Positions 49,445-59,391 of a stretch of DNA of 64,000 bases are shown in pieces. Under the pieces are notes generated by a model. It did not search any database. It saw only the letters and a list, made by a program, of their open reading frames with translations, and was not told the origin of the DNA. The stretch is taken from the NCBI GenBank assembly GCA_910585295.1, contig CAJUDE010000045.1:1-64000 (forward strand), in the 5' to 3' direction. The DNA is from an uncultured Lachnospiraceae bacterium. GTDB lineage: Bacteria; Bacillota; Clostridia; Lachnospirales; Lachnospiraceae. Positions within the stretch are counted from its first letter, which is position 1. Each line of letters starts with the position of its first letter. The position numbers were made by a program, and so were the translations under genes.

Positions 49445-50989
49445 TTGTATAGTATTGTATCGACGGCGATTGTCTGCGGCATCCAGAGCATCCTTGTGCA
49501 GGTGGAGGCAGATGTGTGTGACGGTATGCCCTCATTTGAGATGGTGGGCGTACTGTCTTCTGAGGTGAAGGAGGCAAAAGAGAGGGTGAAGGCTGCCTTG
49601 CGCAATAGCGGGATTAAGCTTGCGCCCAAGAAAATTACGGTGAGCCTTTATCCGGCGGATATCCGTAAAACGGGGACTGGTTTTGACCTTCCAATCGCCC
49701 TTGCAGTGTTATCTGCCTATGGCAGGGTGCCGAAAAAGTTTTTGGAAGGGATATTATTTGCAGGGGAGCTTAGCCTGAATGGGGAACTGCGCCCAACCGC
49801 AGGCATCCTCCCTATGGCGTTTGCAGCCAGGGAGGCAGGGAAGCGCACCATATGCGTGCCAAAAGGGAATATTAGGGAAGCAGGGGCTGTAAAAGGGCTT
49901 ACAGCCCTGCCAGCGCAGGATTTAAACCAGGTAGTGGGGATGGTGGAAGAATTTTACCGGGCGCCTGGGAAGTTCCAGCCAGGGGATGGGACAAAGTGGG
50001 AAAGGCAGCAAGAAAGCCAAAAAGAGTGGGATTTTGCAGATATCCATGGGCAGAAGGTGCTAAAGCGCGCTTGTGAGGTCGCTGCCGCCGGCAGGCATAA
50101 TATGCTGATGGTAGGGGCGCCAGGGGCAGGCAAGACCATGGCGGCAAAGGCTACGTCCACAGTCCTGCCTTCCCTGACTGAGGAAGAAGCATTGGAGCTT
50201 GCGAAAATATACAGTGTCAGCGGCAGGTTTGGGCAGCGTGAGAAGGGGTTCCTTGCAAGGCCGTTTCGCAGCCCCCACCATACCGTCACCGTTGCGGGGC
50301 TTGCAGGCGGCGGCGCGGTCCCGAAGCCAGGGGAACTTAGCCTGGCGCATAAAGGCGTGTTATTTTTGGACGAGCTGACAGAATTTAAAAGGCCAGTGCT
50401 GGAGGTGCTTCGCCAGCCTTTAGAGGAACGCCTGATTCGGATTGTAAGGGGCAGCGGCGTTTATGTTTTTCCAGCGGACGTAATGCTGATTGGCGCCATG
50501 AACCCTTGTGGGTGCGGCTATTACCCAGACCGGAACAGATGCGCCTGCTCCACTGCTGCAATAGGGCGGCATTTGAACAAGCTCAGCAGGCCTTTGCTTG
50601 ACCGGATAGACCTTACGGTGGAAGTAAAGAGGCTCCCTTTGTCTGAGATTTTAAGTAAGGGGGCGCAGGAGACGTCTGCCGTGATACGCAGGCGCGTCCA
50701 GGAAGCGCAAGATTTGCAGCGAAAGCGTTTTGCGGGGAGCGCCCTATTTTACAACAGCCAGATACCAGTATCCGATATGGAAAGGTTCTGCCCGATGGAG
50801 CAGGGTGCAAAAAAACTGCTTCAAGATTCTTTTGAACGCCTGGAAATGAGCGCAAGGGGATATCACAGGACATTACGTGTGGCCCGTACGATTGCGGATC
50901 TGGCCCATTCTGGGAAAATTTGCAAAATACATATTATGGAAAGCCTGATGTACCGCTGTATAGATAAGAAAGCGTGGGAAATGGGATGA
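49445..50989 (+). CDS. YifB/ComM family AAA+ ATPase (Mg-chelatase-like)
   Basis: A 514-residue protein with an N-terminal Lon-protease-like S5 fold (VQVEADVCDGMPSFEMVGVLSSEVKEAKERVKAAL), a Mg-chelatase AAA+ domain with Walker A GAPGAGKT and Walker B LFLDEL, and a C-terminal lid. TTG 49445 is chosen because GGGAGGT precedes it and the family starts MYS. ComM, the best-studied relative, is a branch-migration helicase in natural transformation. Coupling to dprA (ATGA overlap) supports a DNA-processing role. Confidence 0.92.
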   Translation: MYSIVSTAIVCGIQSILVQVEADVCDGMPSFEMVGVLSSEVKEAKERVKAALRNSGIKLAPKKITVSLYPADIRKTGTGFDLPIALAVLSAYGRVPKKFLEGILFAGELSLNGELRPTAGILPMAFAAREAGKRTICVPKGNIREAGAVKGLTALPAQDLNQVVGMVEEFYRAPGKFQPGDGTKWERQQESQKEWDFADIHGQKVLKRACEVAAAGRHNMLMVGAPGAGKTMAAKATSTVLPSLTEEEALELAKIYSVSGRFGQREKGFLARPFRSPHHTVTVAGLAGGGAVPKPGELSLAHKGVLFLDELTEFKRPVLEVLRQPLEERLIRIVRGSGVYVFPADVMLIGAMNPCGCGYYPDRNRCACSTAAIGRHLNKLSRPLLDRIDLTVEVKRLPLSEILSKGAQETSAVIRRRVQEAQDLQRKRFAGSALFYNSQIPVSDMERFCPMEQGAKKLLQDSFERLEMSARGYHRTLRVARTIADLAHSGKICKIHIMESLMYRCIDKKAWEMG

Positions 50990-52107
50990 AGAAGGAGAAA
51001 CGCCCCTCAAAATATGAATATTGGTTTGCAGGGCTTGCATTCCTTACTGGGAGGAAGAAAATCCGCCTGAAATCCATATTCCCAGATGCAGAAGAGATTT
51101 ACAGGATGGGGCAGGCACGGCTTAGCCAAATATCCTGGCTGACCAAACGGGAGGCTCAGCTTTTGCTGGAGGCTGGGACTATCCCAGAAGGGAAGCTGGA
51201 GGAAGAGGAAGGTTACTGCATCGAGAACGGGATTCACCTGGCGCTGTGGCGGGGGGAGGGGTACCCCAAGCGGCTTGTGCATATTGATAACCCGCCTTAT
51301 GGGCTGTTTTATCAGGGGGAGCTGCCCAAAGAAGGGGATTTGGCAGTGGCCATTGTGGGGGCGAGGGAATGCTCTGCTTATGGGCGGCAGGTGGCTGGGC
51401 AGGCAGGGTTTTGCCTGGCGAAACAGGGCGTGGCAGTTATCAGCGGCATGGCGTCCGGCATCGACGGGGCTGGGCATCGGGGGGCTTTGCAGGCAAAAGG
51501 CGGCACATATGGGGTCCTAGGGTGCGGCGTGGATGTCTGTTACCCGGCGGTGAACAGGGAATTATACGGTGAGGTGCGAAGGGCAGGCGGCATTGTTTCA
51601 GAATATCCTCCCCATATGCAGCCGCGCGCCATGTTTTTCCCACAGAGGAACCGGATTATTAGTGGGATGTCCGACGCCGTGGTTGTGGTGGAGGCCCGAA
51701 AGAAAAGCGGGGCGCTGATTACTGCAGATTTTGCTTTGGAGCAGGGGAGGGAAGTCTATGCGGCCCCAGGCCGTATCGGGGATGCCTTAAGCCAGGGGGC
51801 GAACCGGCTGATTCGTCAGGGGGCGGGCATATTCCTGTCCCCGGAAGATTTTCTGGAAGAATTGGGCTTTTTTGTAAATTCTGCTGGGGCGTCTGCCCAA
51901 AAACAGAAATTATCACTTGAAAAATCAGAGAGGTTGGTGTATAGTTGTCTGGATTTAAGTCCAAAGAACCTGGACGAGCTTATGGCAGAAACGGGCCTTT
52001 CCTTTCCAGAGCTTATGGAAAATCTGGAATCTCTGAGGGGGAAAGGATGTATACTGGAAGTATATAAGAATTATTATATCAGGACAGAAGTTTCTGGATT
52101 GGCATGA
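50986..52107 (+). CDS. dprA: DNA processing protein DprA
   Basis: A 373-residue Rossmann-fold protein that loads RecA on incoming single-stranded DNA. It has an N-terminal SAM-like region, AIVGARECSAYGRQVA, SGMASGIDGAGHRGAL, LGCGVDVCYP, FPQRNRIISGMSD and SGALITADFALEQGREVYA, and a C-terminal winged helix (about 310-370). ATG 50986 overlaps the yifB stop. The order dprA-topA-codY-flgB is as in Bacillus. Confidence 0.93.
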   Translation: MKKEKRPSKYEYWFAGLAFLTGRKKIRLKSIFPDAEEIYRMGQARLSQISWLTKREAQLLLEAGTIPEGKLEEEEGYCIENGIHLALWRGEGYPKRLVHIDNPPYGLFYQGELPKEGDLAVAIVGARECSAYGRQVAGQAGFCLAKQGVAVISGMASGIDGAGHRGALQAKGGTYGVLGCGVDVCYPAVNRELYGEVRRAGGIVSEYPPHMQPRAMFFPQRNRIISGMSDAVVVVEARKKSGALITADFALEQGREVYAAPGRIGDALSQGANRLIRQGAGIFLSPEDFLEELGFFVNSAGASAQKQKLSLEKSERLVYSCLDLSPKNLDELMAETGLSFPELMENLESLRGKGCILEVYKNYYIRTEVSGLA

Positions 52108-52140
52108 ATCGTTGGGAACAGTTAGAAGGAGCAAAGGCAC

Positions 52141-54210
52141 ATGGCGAAATATTTGGTAATCGTGGAATCACCAGCAAAGGTGAAGACAATTAAGAAGTTT
52201 TTGGGGAAAAATTATGAAGTGGCAGCTTCCAATGGGCATGTAAGGGACTTGCCGAAAAGCCAGCTTGGGATTGACGTGGAACATGATTATGAGCCGAAGT
52301 ATATTACAATTCGGGGAAAAGGGGATATTTTAGCCAATCTTCGGAAAGAAGTGAAGAAAGCAGAAAAAGTTTACCTGGCAACAGACCCTGACCGGGAAGG
52401 GGAGGCTATCTCCTGGCATTTATCTAAGGCATTGAAGCTTGAGGATAAGCATGTCTACCGGATCAGTTTTAATGAGATTACAAAAAATGCAGTGAAGGCT
52501 TCCTTGAAACAGGCAAGGGAGATTGATATGAACTTGGTGGACGCCCAGCAGGCAAGGCGGATGCTGGACCGAATGGTAGGGTACCGTATCAGCCCGCTTC
52601 TGTGGGCAAAAGTGAAGCGGGGCTTAAGCGCAGGGCGCGTGCAGTCAGTGGCCCTCCGCATGATTTGCAGCCGGGAGGAGGAAATTAACGCATTTATCCC
52701 GGAAGAGTACTGGACATTGGAGGCAAGGTTTGCTATCCCTGGGGAGAAAAAGCTTTTGGCGGCTAGGTTTTATGGGGATGAAACAGGCAAATTGCCCATA
52801 GGCTCCAGGGAGGAAATGGACCAGGTCTTAAAAAAACTAAAACAGGAGAAGTACCAAGTCCTGGATGTGAAAAAAGGGGAACGCACTAGGAAGGCGCCGC
52901 TGCCCTTCACCACAAGCACGCTGCAGCAGGAGGCGGCCAAAGTGCTGAATTTCTCCACTCAGAAAACAATGCGCCTGGCACAGCAGCTCTATGAAGGCGT
53001 TGACATTAAAGGGCAAGGGACCGTCGGGGTCATCACTTACCTTAGGACGGACTCCGTGCGTGTCTCTGAGGAAGCTGACCAGGCTGCTAGGGAATATATA
53101 AGGGAATCCTATGGGGAGCGTTATGTGGCAAAAGAGGGGAGGGAGAGGAAAGGGAATGGGAAGATCCAGGATGCCCATGAGGCCATCCGCCCTTCCGACA
53201 TTACCAGGATGCCAGTGGCAATTAAGGAATCTTTAAGCAGGGATCAGTTCCGGCTGTACCAGCTTATTTGGAAACGTTTTACCGCAAGCCGCATGGGCAG
53301 CGCAGTGTATGAGACGACATCCATCACCATTGGGGCTGGCGCTTACCGTTTCCATGTGTCCGCCTCCAAAGTTATTTTTGAAGGGTTTATGTCTGTCTAT
53401 ACCAGCGACGAGGATGAAAAAGGCGAGAATAATGTGCTGTTAAAATCTGTGGACAGGGATACAGAGCTGAATTTGGAAGAGCTGGAGGAAAAACAGCATT
53501 TTACGCAGCCTCCCGCGCACTTTACAGAGGCTTCCCTGGTGAAATCTTTAGAAGAGCAGGGGATTGGGCGCCCCAGCACCTATGCACCGACCATCACGAC
53601 GCTCCTAGGCAGGAGGTATGTGGTAAAAGAAAATAAAAACCTGTACATTACGGAGTTAGGCGAAGCAGTGAATTCCATTATGCTGGAGGCTTTCCCAACG
53701 ATTGTGGATGAAAGGTTCACAGCAAATATGGAATCCTTGCTGGATAAAGTGGCAGAGGGGTCTGTAGGATGGAAAGCGGTAGTCAGCAATTTCTACCCCG
53801 ATTTGGAAGAGGCTGTGCAGACTGCAGAGAAGGATTTGGAGAAAATACAGATAGAAGATGAAGTGACGGATGTGGAGTGCGACCTTTGCGGGCGGAATAT
53901 GGTCATAAAATATGGCCCCCATGGACGGTTTTTGGCATGCCCTGGGTTCCCGGAATGCCGCAACACCAAGCCATATCTGGAGAAAATAGGCGTGGAATGC
54001 CCGCAATGCGGAAAAGAAATCGTAATGAGGAAGACAAAAAAGGGCAGGAAATACTATGGGTGCGAAGCCAACCCAGAGTGTGATTTTATGAGCTGGCAGA
54101 AACCTTCTAAGGAAAAATGCCCGGAGTGCGGCGGGCATATGGTGGAAAAGGGGAATAAGCTGGTGTGTGCGGATAACCAGTGTGGGTATGTGGCAGCCAG
54201 AAATAGTTAG
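52141..54210 (+). CDS. topA: DNA topoisomerase I
   Basis: A 689-residue type IA topoisomerase that relaxes negative supercoils. The TOPRIM domain begins KYLVIVESPAKVKTIKKF and includes TDPDREGEAISWH; the catalytic tyrosine is Tyr300 in ITYLRTDS. The C terminus carries three Cys4 zinc modules (starting CDLCGR, CPQCGKE and CPECGG). The start lies 33 nt after dprA behind AGAAGGAG. Complete and of usual length. Confidence 0.97.
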   Translation: MAKYLVIVESPAKVKTIKKFLGKNYEVAASNGHVRDLPKSQLGIDVEHDYEPKYITIRGKGDILANLRKEVKKAEKVYLATDPDREGEAISWHLSKALKLEDKHVYRISFNEITKNAVKASLKQAREIDMNLVDAQQARRMLDRMVGYRISPLLWAKVKRGLSAGRVQSVALRMICSREEEINAFIPEEYWTLEARFAIPGEKKLLAARFYGDETGKLPIGSREEMDQVLKKLKQEKYQVLDVKKGERTRKAPLPFTTSTLQQEAAKVLNFSTQKTMRLAQQLYEGVDIKGQGTVGVITYLRTDSVRVSEEADQAAREYIRESYGERYVAKEGRERKGNGKIQDAHEAIRPSDITRMPVAIKESLSRDQFRLYQLIWKRFTASRMGSAVYETTSITIGAGAYRFHVSASKVIFEGFMSVYTSDEDEKGENNVLLKSVDRDTELNLEELEEKQHFTQPPAHFTEASLVKSLEEQGIGRPSTYAPTITTLLGRRYVVKENKNLYITELGEAVNSIMLEAFPTIVDERFTANMESLLDKVAEGSVGWKAVVSNFYPDLEEAVQTAEKDLEKIQIEDEVTDVECDLCGRNMVIKYGPHGRFLACPGFPECRNTKPYLEKIGVECPQCGKEIVMRKTKKGRKYYGCEANPECDFMSWQKPSKEKCPECGGHMVEKGNKLVCADNQCGYVAARNS

Positions 54211-54257
54211 ATAATTGAAAAAATTGCAAAATATGCATGGAAAATAGAAGAAACTTA

Positions 54258-54286
54258 TTGAAATTTGTCAAAAAGCGTGGTAAAAT
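54258..54286 (+). promoter_or_regulatory. Promoter of codY
   Basis: TTGAAA (54258-54263) and TAAAAT (54281-54286) are 17 nt apart, 45 nt before the codY start. The AT-rich surroundings could include a CodY site, but no clear AATTTTCWGAAAATT match is seen. Confidence 0.65.
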
Positions 54287-54331
54287 TCAAAATAATACAG
54301 CGAGTGTTACAGTTTGAATTGGAGGAGTTTT

Positions 54332-55120
54332 ATGAGTGTCCAGTTGTTAGATAAGACAAGGAAGATCAATAAGTTGCTGCATAATAATAATTCCTCAAAA
54401 GTAATCTTTAGCGACATTTGTGAAGTGTTGACGGAGATTCTGGATTCTAACATCCTGGTCATCAGCAAGAAAGGCAAAGTGCTTGGGACCAGCCATGAAG
54501 AAGGGACGGAAGAAATTAAGGAACTGATTGCAGATGAAGTGGGCGGGTTTATCGACCCATTATTGAATGAACGTCTGCTGGGCATTCTATCCACGAAGGA
54601 GAATGTCAATCTGGAGACGTTGGGGTTTGTCTCCGGGGATGTACGAAGGTACCAGGCTATTATCACGCCAATTGACATTGCAGGCGAGCGGCTTGGGACA
54701 TTATTTGTATATCGCCTTGAGAAACAATATGATATTGATGACATTATTTTGAGCGAATATGGGACGACAGTAGTTGGGCTGGAGATGATGCGTTCCGTCA
54801 ATGAAGAGAGCGCAGAGGAGAATCGGAAGGTGCAGATTGTGAAATCTGCCATTGGCACGCTTTCTTTTTCTGAATTGGAAGCCATTACCCATATTTTTGA
54901 TGAAATGGAGGGGAAAGAAGGGATCCTGGTTGCCAGTAAGATTGCAGACCGGGTAGGGATTACCAGAAGCGTTATCGTCAATGCCCTTAGGAAGTTTGAA
55001 AGCGCAGGGGTGATTGAGTCCAGGTCATCGGGGATGAAGGGGACATATATCAAAGTGCTGAACGACGTGGTATTTGACGAGCTGGACAAAGTGAAGAAAC
55101 AGAATATGAAACATAACTAA
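54332..55120 (+). CDS. codY: GTP-sensing global regulator CodY
   Basis: A 262-residue regulator with an N-terminal GAF-like sensor (about 1-155) and a C-terminal winged helix (EGILVASKIADRVGITRSVIVNALRKFESAGVIESRSSG...). CodY binds GTP and branched-chain amino acids and represses starvation genes, including motility genes in several Firmicutes. ATG 54332 follows GGAGG; the longer frame from 54314 has no site. It has its own promoter and a terminator before the flagellar operon. Confidence 0.95.
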   Translation: MSVQLLDKTRKINKLLHNNNSSKVIFSDICEVLTEILDSNILVISKKGKVLGTSHEEGTEEIKELIADEVGGFIDPLLNERLLGILSTKENVNLETLGFVSGDVRRYQAIITPIDIAGERLGTLFVYRLEKQYDIDDIILSEYGTTVVGLEMMRSVNEESAEENRKVQIVKSAIGTLSFSELEAITHIFDEMEGKEGILVASKIADRVGITRSVIVNALRKFESAGVIESRSSGMKGTYIKVLNDVVFDELDKVKKQNMKHN

Positions 55121-55141
55121 AGGGAATTAGTTATTTTGTAC

Positions 55142-55181
55142 AAAAGGGATTTGTAGGTCAAAGCTATAAGTCCCCTTTTTT
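55142..55181 (+). terminator. Terminator after codY
   Basis: A 15-nt arm (55142-55156) pairs, with G-U pairs, with 55164-55178, followed by TTT. It separates codY from the flagellar operon. Confidence 0.75.
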
Positions 55182-55222
55182 ATTCAAATATATAGGAAGG
55201 ATTTCCTATTTTTCCAATTAAT

Positions 55223-55264
55223 CACATAACTGCCCCAACTCCATGGGGGTGGGGAAGTTATGTG
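55223..55264. promoter_or_regulatory. Hairpin in the codY-flgB gap
   Basis: CACATAACT (55223-55231) pairs with AGTTATGTG (55256-55264), continued by CCCC/GGGG inside. No T tract follows, so it is not a normal terminator. It lies 80 nt before the flagellar -35. Apart from the terminator, this hairpin and the promoter, the 323-nt gap shows nothing. Confidence 0.5.
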
Positions 55265-55345
55265 CTGGTTATTCCTTAACTTGTGGTTACATCGACAGAA
55301 AAACGCAAGATAGGGTGAAAATTACACAAAAACTACAAAAAGTGC

Positions 55346-55373
55346 TTGCAATATTATAAGGATAATTTATAAT
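55346..55373 (+). promoter_or_regulatory. Putative sigma-A promoter of the flagellar operon
   Basis: TTGCAA (55346-55351) and TATAAT (55368-55373) are 16 nt apart, 70 nt before flgB. The class III sigma-D consensus is not seen here, as expected for early flagellar genes. Confidence 0.75.
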
Positions 55374-55443
55374 ATAGAAGAATAGGATATTATTGAGCGT
55401 GCAGGAGCGGCAGGGCAGCGCTGAAAATGGAAGGAGCAATGTT

Positions 55444-55833
55444 ATGTTAAGCAGCGGCATATATAATTATATTGATGTCATGAATAAAGCGGCAGATGCA
55501 GCCTGGCTTCAGGAAACTGCTATCAGCCACAATATTGCCAATGGGGATACGCCCGGATATAAACGGCAGGATGTAGATTTTGAAGGCGTGTTCCAGCGTG
55601 AACTTGGGAAAATGAAGTATGTTTCCCTGGATGAGAAAATCAGCAATATACATATGGACCATTTGGAGGCGCCACTTTATACTGATGCAGAGGATTTTTC
55701 TTACCGCCTGGATAAGAATAACGTTGACCCAGAGCAGGAATATGCAGAACTGGCGTCCACCAGGATTAAGTACAATGCGCTGATTGATAGCATGACAACG
55801 GAATTCCGTAAGATTAAGAGTGTTATCAAATAG
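55444..55833 (+). CDS. flgB: Flagellar basal-body rod protein FlgB
   Basis: A 129-residue proximal rod protein, starting MLSSGIYNYIDVMNKAADAA and containing ISHNIANGDTPGYKRQDVDFE, the rod/hook signature. ATG 55444 follows GGAAGGAG. It is exported by the flagellar type III apparatus and polymerises on the MS ring. It is the first gene of a run from flgB to fliK. Confidence 0.95.
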   Translation: MLSSGIYNYIDVMNKAADAAWLQETAISHNIANGDTPGYKRQDVDFEGVFQRELGKMKYVSLDEKISNIHMDHLEAPLYTDAEDFSYRLDKNNVDPEQEYAELASTRIKYNALIDSMTTEFRKIKSVIK

Positions 55834-55874
55834 GATTAAATCATAGAAAACAGGAAAATTGGGAGGAAAAAAGT

Positions 55875-56315
55875 ATGTCATTATTTCAGTCTTTTGATAT
55901 TAATACGTCCGCATTGACAGCACAGCGGTTCCGCATGGATGTGATTTCCCAGAATGTTGCCAATGTCACGACTACAAGGACGGAGGATGGGATGCCTTAT
56001 ACCCGTAAGATTGTGACGTTTCGGGAGAAGAATGTTACGCCGTTCAGTAAAGTCTTGAGCAATACCCGGGAGGCATATCTTGGGAATGGGGTGAAGGTCT
56101 CAAAGGTCAGCGAGGATACGGAGAGCGAATATGTGATGAAATACGACCCTTCCCATCCTGATGCGGACGAGAATGGGTATGTCTCTTACCCAAATGTGAA
56201 TATTATCACAGAGATGACGAATATGATAGATGCCAGCAGGTCTTACGAAGCTAACCTTACTGCCTTTGAGACAAGCAAGGCGATTGCGCTGAAAGGATTG
56301 GAACTGGGCAAATAA
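55875..56315 (+). CDS. flgC: Flagellar basal-body rod protein FlgC
   Basis: A 146-residue rod protein: N-terminal FDINTSALTAQRFRMDVISQNVANVTTTRT and C-terminal NIITEMTNMIDASRSYEANLTAFETSKAIA, the two coiled ends that pack in the rod. GGGAGG precedes the ATG, 41 nt after flgB. Confidence 0.96.
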   Translation: MSLFQSFDINTSALTAQRFRMDVISQNVANVTTTRTEDGMPYTRKIVTFREKNVTPFSKVLSNTREAYLGNGVKVSKVSEDTESEYVMKYDPSHPDADENGYVSYPNVNIITEMTNMIDASRSYEANLTAFETSKAIALKGLELGK

Positions 56316-56343
56316 AATAAATAGTTTAGGGAGGCTTTAGAAG

Positions 56344-56655
56344 ATGGATATATCAATGCTTAACAGTGTTGGGTCAGAGTACATAAAAAATGCAGCGGTG
56401 GAGAACGGCCAGATTTCTGTAAAGGACAATGGGTTTGAAGGCCTGCTCCAGTCGGCGATGAATATGGTGAATGAAACCAGTGATTTGCAGAACCAGGCAG
56501 ACGCGGCAGGCGTGCAGTTTATGCTTGGATATGCTACCAATACCCATGAATTAAGGGCATTACAGGAAAAGTCAGAGATAGCCCTGAATTATACCACAGC
56601 AGTCCGGGACAAGATGTTAGAGGCTTATAAAGAGATTATGAATATGCAGATTTAG
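56344..56655 (+). CDS. fliE: Flagellar hook-basal body complex protein FliE
   Basis: A 103-residue protein joining the MS ring to the rod. The C-terminal half (FEGLLQSAMNMVNETSDLQNQADAA, LHELRALQEKSEIALNYTTAVRDKMLEAYKEIMNMQI-like stretch) is the FliE core; the sequence NTHELRALQEKSEIALNY is clear. GGGAGG precedes the ATG. A 113-nt gap without features follows. Confidence 0.94.
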   Translation: MDISMLNSVGSEYIKNAAVENGQISVKDNGFEGLLQSAMNMVNETSDLQNQADAAGVQFMLGYATNTHELRALQEKSEIALNYTTAVRDKMLEAYKEIMNMQI

Positions 56656-56768
56656 CATATTGATAAGTTTTTTTTGTGTAGCAATAAGTGCAATATTGTG
56701 GGAACAGGAAGCTTGTTCAATAGCTTTTAAGCAGATGTCAGGAAAAATGGGATGGGTAGGAGAGTCAC

Positions 56769-58376
56769 ATGCAGGAGAGGATTAGAGAAGTTCCAAAGCG
56801 TATATTGGAATGGTGGAATAAATTTTCTGTAAAACAGAAAACATTGATTGCAAGTATCGTAGTGATTGTAGCCATTGGCTTGGTGATCGTTACAAAAGTG
56901 CTGACGACGCCAACTATGGTGACAATTAGAAGTTGTGAGAATACGAAAGAGGCAGGGCAGGTAAAAGAACTGTTAGAAGGGGAGCAGATTGACTATGAGG
57001 TCTCGGATAATGGCTTAGAATTCAAGGTCAGGTCCCAAGACAGGGCCAATGCGGCAATTTTGCTTGGACAGAATGGGATCCCAGCGACTTCTTATGACAT
57101 TAACAATGTATTTGAAGGCGGGTTCAGCAACACAGAAGCAGATAAGAGCAAGCGTTACCAACTCTATATGGAGAGCCAGCTTGAGGAAGATTTAGAGCAG
57201 CTTGAGTCGGTCAATTCCGCTACGGTGAACCTGAGCATACCCACGGATGACGGGACAGTGCTTGCTTTGCAGGAGGATTCTTATGCTGCTGTCACCCTTA
57301 CATTGTCAGAGGATATGGACGAAGATAGGGCTGCCGGGCTGGCGAGATGGATTGCGACGGCAATTGGCAATAAAGGGACGGATGACATTACGATTATGGA
57401 CTCAGCCGGAAACATGCTTTTTTCTGGCGGGGATTCTGCAACTGCAATGGGGAATGCAAATACCCAGCTTTCTTATAAGAGCAAGGCGGAGAGCGCGGTG
57501 AAGAACCAGGTCAAGGATATTATGATGGGGACAAATGTGTTCAACAATGTTTCCGTTGGGCTGAACCTGGACGTAAATTTCCGGCAGACAGAAGACACTA
57601 ACCATGAATACAGCACCCCAGAAGGCATGGACCATGGCCCTGTGGCAAGCAGGAGGGTATATGAGTCTGAGGCAACCGGCGGGGTAGAGGGGGTCCCTGG
57701 GACAGACCCTAACGACGATGATACCGAATATATGCTGGAGGATGGCGGCCGTTCCACTCAGTCAACCTCGGAAACAAATGAACAGTATAATACCAGTGAA
57801 CGGATTACCAAGACTACTGGCGGGGTAGGGGAGATCAATTATGACACATCCTCCATTACTGTTGTGGCAAGCCAGTACAGGAATTATAACGAAGACGCGC
57901 TCCGGGCGAGCGGCCAGCTGGATGACATGACATTTGATGAATTTGTGGCTGCAAACCGTGAGCGGGTGCGGATGGAGTTAGACCCAGAGTTTGTGCAGAT
58001 GGTGGCGCGGGCAACTGGATTTCCAGAAGACAATGTAATGGTTGTAGGATATGAAGTGCCATTTTTTGAATATTCAGATGATGGCGGGCGGGGCGTGATG
58101 GATTATTTGCCAGTGGCAATCGCCCTTGCAATTATGGCTATGCTGGGGTATGTGGTTTTCCGCAGCACCAGAAGGGAACAGGCCGCAGAGGTGGAGCCGG
58201 AACTTTCGGTGGAGACCTTGCTGGCTTCTACAAAAGAAGCAGAAGAAGAATCCCTGGAGGACATTGGGTTTTCGGATAAGTCAGAGACCCGTATCCTGAT
58301 AGAGAAATTTGTGGATGAAAATCCAGAAGCGGTGGCTTCTTTGCTGCGAAACTGGTTGAACGAGGAGTGGGAATAG
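56769..58376 (+). CDS. fliF: Flagellar MS-ring protein FliF
   Basis: A 535-residue membrane ring protein: first helix at about 26-46, two ring-building motifs (about 50-220, with ATVNLSIPTDDG and GNMLFSGGD), an acidic variable region (about 270-350), a second helix at about 443-463 and the C-terminal FliG-binding tail ending VASLLRNWLNEEWE. It nucleates the basal body and the export gate. GTAGGAG precedes the ATG. Confidence 0.96.
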   Translation: MQERIREVPKRILEWWNKFSVKQKTLIASIVVIVAIGLVIVTKVLTTPTMVTIRSCENTKEAGQVKELLEGEQIDYEVSDNGLEFKVRSQDRANAAILLGQNGIPATSYDINNVFEGGFSNTEADKSKRYQLYMESQLEEDLEQLESVNSATVNLSIPTDDGTVLALQEDSYAAVTLTLSEDMDEDRAAGLARWIATAIGNKGTDDITIMDSAGNMLFSGGDSATAMGNANTQLSYKSKAESAVKNQVKDIMMGTNVFNNVSVGLNLDVNFRQTEDTNHEYSTPEGMDHGPVASRRVYESEATGGVEGVPGTDPNDDDTEYMLEDGGRSTQSTSETNEQYNTSERITKTTGGVGEINYDTSSITVVASQYRNYNEDALRASGQLDDMTFDEFVAANRERVRMELDPEFVQMVARATGFPEDNVMVVGYEVPFFEYSDDGGRGVMDYLPVAIALAIMAMLGYVVFRSTRREQAAEVEPELSVETLLASTKEAEEESLEDIGFSDKSETRILIEKFVDENPEAVASLLRNWLNEEWE

Positions 58377-58380
58377 AGTT

Positions 58381-59391
58381 ATGGCGAATTCAGAAGAATA
58401 TAATGGCGTCCAAAAAGCGGCAATACTGCTGATTGCCCTTGGACCAGAAAAATCAGCCTCCATATTCAAACACCTGAAAGAAGAAGAAATTGAAGAACTG
58501 ACCTTGGAAATTGCCAATACCAGAAGCATATCCCCTCAGACAAAAGAGGATGTACTAAATGAATTTTACCAGGTGTGCCTGGCACAGCAGTACATAGCAG
58601 AGGGTGGTATTGGATACGCCAAGGAATTGCTGGAAAAGGCGTTGGGAGAAGAAAAAGCGCAGGGGGTTATCTCCAAGCTTACGGCTTCCCTGCAGGTACG
58701 CCCGTTTGAATTTGTGCGTAAGACAGACCCAGCACAGTTATTGAACTTTATCCAGGATGAGCATCCGCAGACAATCGCTATGATTCTGTCATATTTGTCT
58801 GCAGGGCAGTCAGCCATGATCATTGGGTCTTTGGTGCCGGAGAAACAGGCAGACGTGGCAAAGCGTATTGCGTTAATGGATAGGACTTCGCCAGATGTGA
58901 TTAAGGAAGTGGAGCGTGTGTTAGAGCGGAAACTCTCTACCTTGGTAAATCAGGACTACACAATTGTGGGCGGTGTAGATGCAATTGTATCTATTTTGAA
59001 CACAGTAGACCGGTCTACTGAGAAGCATATTATGGAAACCCTTGAAATTGAAGAGCCTGAATTGGCAGATGAAATCCGTAAGAAGATGTTCGTATTTGAA
59101 GATATCCTTCTTTTGGATGACCGTGCGATCCAGCGTGTGCTGAGGGATGTGGATAATAATGATTTAGGAGTTGCATTAAAAGCTGCAAATGAGGATGTGC
59201 AGAATGTAATCTTTAAGAATATGTCCAAGCGTCTGGCTACTATGATTAAAGAAGATATGGAATTTATGGGGCCGGTGCGTATGAAGGACGTAGAAGAGGC
59301 GCAGCAGAAAATTGTAGGTATTATACGTAAACTGGAAGATTCAGCCGAAATTGTAATCTCCAGGGGCGGAGGTGACGAGATCGTTGTCTAA
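58381..59391 (+). CDS. fliG: Flagellar motor switch protein FliG
   Basis: A 336-residue switch protein with three helical domains. The middle domain has EHPQTIAMILSYL, and the C-terminal charged face LDDRAIQRVLRDVDNNDLGVALKAA is where the stator acts. It starts 4 nt after fliF and its end overlaps the RBS and start of fliH. Confidence 0.97.
   Translation: MANSEEYNGVQKAAILLIALGPEKSASIFKHLKEEEIEELTLEIANTRSISPQTKEDVLNEFYQVCLAQQYIAEGGIGYAKELLEKALGEEKAQGVISKLTASLQVRPFEFVRKTDPAQLLNFIQDEHPQTIAMILSYLSAGQSAMIIGSLVPEKQADVAKRIALMDRTSPDVIKEVERVLERKLSTLVNQDYTIVGGVDAIVSILNTVDRSTEKHIMETLEIEEPELADEIRKKMFVFEDILLLDDRAIQRVLRDVDNNDLGVALKAANEDVQNVIFKNMSKRLATMIKEDMEFMGPVRMKDVEEAQQKIVGIIRKLEDSAEIVISRGGGDEIVV

Noticed and set aside
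59372..59386. GTG 59372 as the start of fliH
   Set aside because: It lies within the GGAGGTGA site that serves TTG 59384 at normal spacing.
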